Origin: CAILLO01 sp964579735 | Lineage (GTDB): Bacteria; Bacillota; Clostridia; Saccharofermentanales; UBA5734 | DNA: 7,937 nucleotides | Reading direction: 5' to 3' | Assembly: GCA_964579735.1 (NCBI GenBank) | Contig: CAZOHH010000091.1 | Span: 1 to 7,937 of the forward strand | Shown here: one piece after another, positions 5,473 to 7,937 of the stretch | How the letters are laid out: every line of letters starts with the position of its first letter | Position numbering within the stretch: position 1 is the stretch's first letter | Notes under the pieces: generated by a model | Database searches by the model: none | What the model saw: the letters and a program-made list of their open reading frames with translations, nothing else | What the model was told of the DNA's origin: nothing | Program-made: the position numbers and the translations under genes

Positions 5473-6606
5473 TCACGAAAAGGCCTGCACGAATCCATCG
5501 ACGAGCATCAGCAGGACACCTGCGACGGCGGCGACGAACATGGCGGGAACGGCGAAACGCATCTCACGGTTGACTCCGGACGGGGACGTGAAGGTCGTGC
5601 TTCCTGTGAAGTTCATGGCCAGATATCCGGACAGAGCGGGCAGGAGCAGCAGGTAGGCCAGAGCGCGAGGCCAGGCCAGGGTCGGAGCGGCGGGCCAACC
5701 GTTCAGCAGGGCTACGGCAACGACCCACAGGAGTCCGAGTTCGGCGCCCTTCAGCGCGAACGCCCGACCGGGGAGCCACGGCAGCAGGACAGGGGTCAGA
5801 ACGCACCCCACGAAGAGGGTCCCGACCAGGGCGTAGAGGTCGACGAGGCCATAGGAGCCGATGCCGAAGGCATTCAGGATGAACAGGACGCCCAGGGCGA
5901 TCGCGGCGGGCTTGAAAGTGAAGACGAGTTCAGCGGGAGTCAGGACCAGTCGGTCCAGGGTCGTGAAGCGGACACGGCGCATGGCGGGTGTCGCGACCTG
6001 GCCGGCCGCGAGGTAGGCGGGCAGGTCCGAAGCGCGGACCGGGCCGTAGACCACCGAGAATCCGGACGCCTTCCTGACCTTGTGCGCCGTGACGCCGACC
6101 GCGCCCAGTTGCGGAAGGATCAACCTTCGGTGGGATACGTGCGCAGCGAGTCCCGTGGCGCCGATTCGACGGACCAGCTCCTTCGTGCCGAATGTGCCTT
6201 TCCCAGCGGCACACCAGACGTTGACCCCCTTCGTGTCGAGCACGAGGATCCAGGCGTCGATTCCGCCTAGTTCCTTGCGGAGGCTGTCGAAGGTCATCTT
6301 GTAATTGGCCGTGACGAGAACGGGAGACTGCGAGTCGGGCTCCCCGGCGCGGTAGAGACCGGCTGGCACGGCATATTCGTCGCGGCCCATGGCCCAGCGC
6401 GACTTCCACGTCCCCCAGACATCGGCGCCCGAAAGTTTCGTCGAGACCTGGGGCACCGGAGATTCTTCCCGCACCGCCGTATCGTCCAGCGCCGGTCCAT
6501 TTGGCATGCCGGGCGCGCCGGGTGCGCCGGGCACGCCGGGTGCGCCGGGCACGCCGCCCAGCCTCCCTGTGAGTTTCCCTGTCCGAAGTCCACCCTGATC
6601 GTTCAT
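5473..6606 (-). CDS. hgcA: HgcA, corrinoid-dependent mercury methyltransferase
   Basis: A 377-residue membrane protein that methylates Hg(II) with a methyl-corrinoid. The diagnostic cap-helix motif NVWCAAGK is at 129-136, with Cys132 matching Cys93 of Desulfovibrio desulfuricans ND132, the lower axial ligand of cobalt. It is followed by GTFGTKELVRR. The corrinoid-binding domain covers about 55-215 (SPVLVTANYK at 94-103, LILPQLGA at 162-169, VVYGPVRASD at 185-194). Five hydrophobic helices follow near 232-250, 254-277, 286-304, 313-332 and 350-372, the known HgcA architecture. The N-terminus is unusual: about 40 residues longer than ND132 HgcA, with GVPGAPGVPGAPGAPGMP at 18-35. The start at 6606 overlaps the stop of the ArsR remnant (ATGA) and follows a purine-rich AAGAGG. 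An alternative Met34 has no ribosome binding site. No clear promoter of its own is seen. Confidence 0.97.
   Translation of the reverse strand: MNDQGGLRTGKLTGRLGGVPGAPGVPGAPGAPGMPNGPALDDTAVREESPVPQVSTKLSGADVWGTWKSRWAMGRDEYAVPAGLYRAGEPDSQSPVLVTANYKMTFDSLRKELGGIDAWILVLDTKGVNVWCAAGKGTFGTKELVRRIGATGLAAHVSHRRLILPQLGAVGVTAHKVRKASGFSVVYGPVRASDLPAYLAAGQVATPAMRRVRFTTLDRLVLTPAELVFTFKPAAIALGVLFILNAFGIGSYGLVDLYALVGTLFVGCVLTPVLLPWLPGRAFALKGAELGLLWVVAVALLNGWPAAPTLAWPRALAYLLLLPALSGYLAMNFTGSTTFTSPSGVNREMRFAVPAMFVAAVAGVLLMLVDGFVQAFS
6508..6552. repeat. Five 9-bp tandem repeats encoding collagen-like Gly-X-Pro triplets of HgcA
   Basis: Five units of GCCGGG followed by CGC, TGC or CAC run without gaps, read on the plus strand. 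The last four form a perfect 18-bp tandem duplication (6517-6534 and 6535-6552). On the coding strand each 9-bp unit gives one and a half Gly-X-Y triplet pairs of the form G-A/V-P. The unit length is a multiple of three, so gain or loss of units would keep the reading frame. Confidence 0.9.
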
Positions 6607-6803
6607 TTGCCTCTTCCCTTCCGACCGCAGCAGCCGCCCTTAGGCTCGGCGACGGGCTCGGCGGCTGACCCGGTTCCAGGAGCGGCCAGTGCGTCGATCA
6701 AGTGCCTTAGCGCCTCGAAGCCTTCCGGTCGGATCGCATAGTGCACCCAGACCGTGCGACGACGAGCGGTCACGAGCCCGCTGTCGATGAGGACGGGACC
6801 GCC
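6603..6803 (-). pseudogene. Truncated ArsR-family regulator (C-terminal remnant) between ald and hgcA
   Basis: The 66 codons after the ald stop are open in the same frame as ald and end at a TGA (6605-6603) that overlaps the hgcA ATG. Residues 4-24 look like the end of the recognition helix and the wing of ArsR regulators (LIDSGLVTARRRTVWVHYAI), followed by a C-terminal helix (PEGFEALRHLIDALA) and a tail with a vicinal cysteine pair (GGCCGRKG). The whole N-terminal half with the helix-turn-helix is missing and is not found in any nearby frame, because ald occupies that space. There is no ATG. A GTG at 6773 lacks a ribosome binding site. The best reading is a dead remnant of a regulator once located directly upstream of hgcA. 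A chimeric assembly join near 6803 is the main alternative. Confidence 0.72.
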
Positions 6804-7937
6804 CTACTTCGATGCCTTGAGCAGTTCTTCGGCATCCGCGCACGAATATCCCAGCGCATCCGCGACGCCCTGGTAGGTGACCTGCCCTCCGAACGTGTTC
6901 AAGCCTTTCAGCAGCGCCTTGTTCTCGAGCATCGCGACCTTCGGACCCTTGTTCGCGAGTTGCAGGAGATAGGGCAGCGTCACGCCGGTCAGCGCCAGAG
7001 TGGAGGTCTTGGGTACGGCGCCGGGCATGTTGGCGACGGAATAGTGGACCACGCCATGCTTCACGAAGTATGGATTGTCGTGGGTGGTGACGTGGTCGAT
7101 GGTCTCGATGGAGCCGCCCTGATCGATGGCGACGTCGACGATGGCGGCGCCCTTCTTCATGGTCTTGACCATCTCCTCGGTCACGATCTTGGGAGCGCGG
7201 GCGCCAGCGACAAGGACCGCGCCGATCAGCAGGTCGGCTTCCTTGACGCCCTGCGCGACGCCGTACTCGTCGAAGATCAGCGTCGTGACGCGACCGCCGA
7301 AGATGTCGTCCAGATAGGCCAGACGGTTCTTGTTGATGTCCATCACGGTGACGTGGGCGCCGAGTCCGACGGCCATCTTGGCCGCGTTGGTGCCGACGGT
7401 TCCGCCTCCGATGATGAGCACGTTGGCGGGCTTGACGCCGGGGACTCCGCCCAGCAGGACGCCGAGGCCACCGTTGTATTTCTGCAGCATGGTGGCGCCG
7501 ACCTGGACGGACATGCGGCCCGCGACCTCGCTCATCGGGGCGAGCAGTGGCAGGGAGTTGTCGGCCGGCTGCACGGTCTCGTACGCGATTCCGGTGACCT
7601 TCCGGGTCACCAGGGCTTTGGTCAGGTCGGGATTCGGAGCCAGGTGCAGGTAGGTGAACAGCGTCTGGCCTTCGCGCAGAAGTTCGTATTCCGCCGCAAG
7701 CGGCTCCTTGACCTTGACGATGATGTCGGAGAGCTTGAAGACGTCCGAAGCCGAGGGGAGGATCGTGGCGCCAACCGCGGCATATTCGTCATCCGAGAAC
7801 CCGCTGCCTTCACCGGCAGACTTCTCGACGAGCACCTTGTGTCCCGCCTTGACCAATGAATACGCGCCGCCGGGTGTCAGGGAGACCCGGTTCTCGTTGT
7901 TCTTGATTTCCTTGGGTACGCCGATCACCATGCACAT
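6804..7937 (-). CDS. ald: Alanine dehydrogenase
   Basis: A 377-residue cytoplasmic NAD-dependent enzyme that interconverts L-alanine and pyruvate plus ammonia. The N-terminus carries IGVPKEIKNNENRVSLTPGG. Counting from the first Met, expected active-site residues are Arg17, Lys77 (KVKEPL), His98 (TYLHLA) and Asp272 (VAIDQGG), each two higher than in the usual family numbering (15, 75, 96, 270). The NAD-binding loop GGGTVG is at 177-182, and the catalytic-site signature HYSVANMPGAVPKTST is at 298-313. The two-residue shift suggests that the second ATG (7931) may be the true start, but the ribosome binding site would lie outside the window. The C-terminus is complete (ALGYSCADAEELLKASK). It likely balances NADH and ammonia in fermentation, and transcription may run on into hgcAB. 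Confidence 0.96.
   Translation of the reverse strand: MCMVIGVPKEIKNNENRVSLTPGGAYSLVKAGHKVLVEKSAGEGSGFSDDEYAAVGATILPSASDVFKLSDIIVKVKEPLAAEYELLREGQTLFTYLHLAPNPDLTKALVTRKVTGIAYETVQPADNSLPLLAPMSEVAGRMSVQVGATMLQKYNGGLGVLLGGVPGVKPANVLIIGGGTVGTNAAKMAVGLGAHVTVMDINKNRLAYLDDIFGGRVTTLIFDEYGVAQGVKEADLLIGAVLVAGARAPKIVTEEMVKTMKKGAAIVDVAIDQGGSIETIDHVTTHDNPYFVKHGVVHYSVANMPGAVPKTSTLALTGVTLPYLLQLANKGPKVAMLENKALLKGLNTFGGQVTYQGVADALGYSCADAEELLKASK

Noticed and set aside
5455..6270. Open plus-strand frame opposite hgcA
   Set aside because: It is Gly/Gln/Asp/Glu-rich and motif-free, and lies antisense to the well-supported HgcA frame.
6640..6843. Minus-strand frame beginning with ATG at 6843
   Set aside because: It overlaps the end of ald and is Arg-rich without motifs. 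The neighbouring frame of the same strand carries the ArsR-like wing and ends exactly on the hgcA start, so it is the better explanation.
6741..7859. Long open plus-strand frame opposite alanine dehydrogenase
   Set aside because: It mirrors a complete, well-conserved ald gene. Its composition (Asp, Gly, Val, His rich) is that of an antisense shadow.
1..7937. CRISPR array, tRNA, rRNA, insertion sequence or riboswitch
   Set aside because: No regularly spaced repeats, cloverleaf, transposase motifs, terminal inverted repeats or known aptamer pattern were seen. The only tandem repeat is inside hgcA.

Overview
The window is a compact, GC-rich bacterial segment with short intergenic gaps and strong Shine-Dalgarno sites (AAGGAGG, GGAGG, GAGGAGG). 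Its most important content is an intact hgcA-hgcB pair, the genes for anaerobic mercury methylation. It lies tail to tail with an arsR-type metal sensor plus Zn/Cd-type P-type ATPase operon. The gene set (corrinoid- and ferredoxin-dependent HgcAB, pyrophosphate-type phosphofructokinase, alanine dehydrogenase) suggests an anaerobic, fermentative or sulfidic-habitat bacterium. The phylum cannot be settled from this sequence. Spirochaetota, the PVC group or another hgcAB-bearing anaerobic lineage are possible, but that is a guess.

Left part, positions 1-2545. The 3' end of a glycoside hydrolase family 3 gene is followed 10 nt later by an aldo/keto reductase gene, whose ribosome binding site overlaps the upstream stop codon. 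Convergent to these is a minus-strand phosphofructokinase whose active-site motifs are of the PPi-dependent type. A GC-rich inverted repeat lies at the convergent junction. The phosphofructokinase has a good sigma70-type promoter and an imperfect palindrome between the promoter and the start codon.

Central part, positions 2462-5098. A divergent promoter region feeds the phosphofructokinase on the minus strand and arsR-zntA/cadA on the plus strand. The plus-strand promoter (TTGACG, 17 nt, TAGAAT) has its expected start point directly beside a CATATGA-N8-TCATATG operator, the classic arrangement for autorepression by an ArsR/SmtB sensor. The sensor keeps the candidate residues of both the N-terminal cysteine site and the C-terminal alpha5 site. 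The ATPase is full length with all catalytic motifs.

Right part, positions 5136-7937, all on the minus strand and read right to left. Alanine dehydrogenase (ald) comes first, then a truncated ArsR-family C-terminus that begins directly after the ald stop codon, then hgcA, then hgcB. The stop codon of the ArsR remnant overlaps the hgcA start (ATGA). This suggests an ancestral arsR-hgcA-hgcB operon that lost the DNA-binding half of its regulator and is now placed behind ald. HgcA also carries an unusual collagen-like Gly-X-Pro N-terminal extension encoded by a 9-bp tandem repeat.

How the genes may work together: HgcA and HgcB would turn Hg(II) into methylmercury with methyl-corrinoid chemistry, while the neighbouring efflux ATPase and its sensor handle Zn/Cd/Pb and possibly Hg. 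The link between the two metal modules is inferred from their position only.
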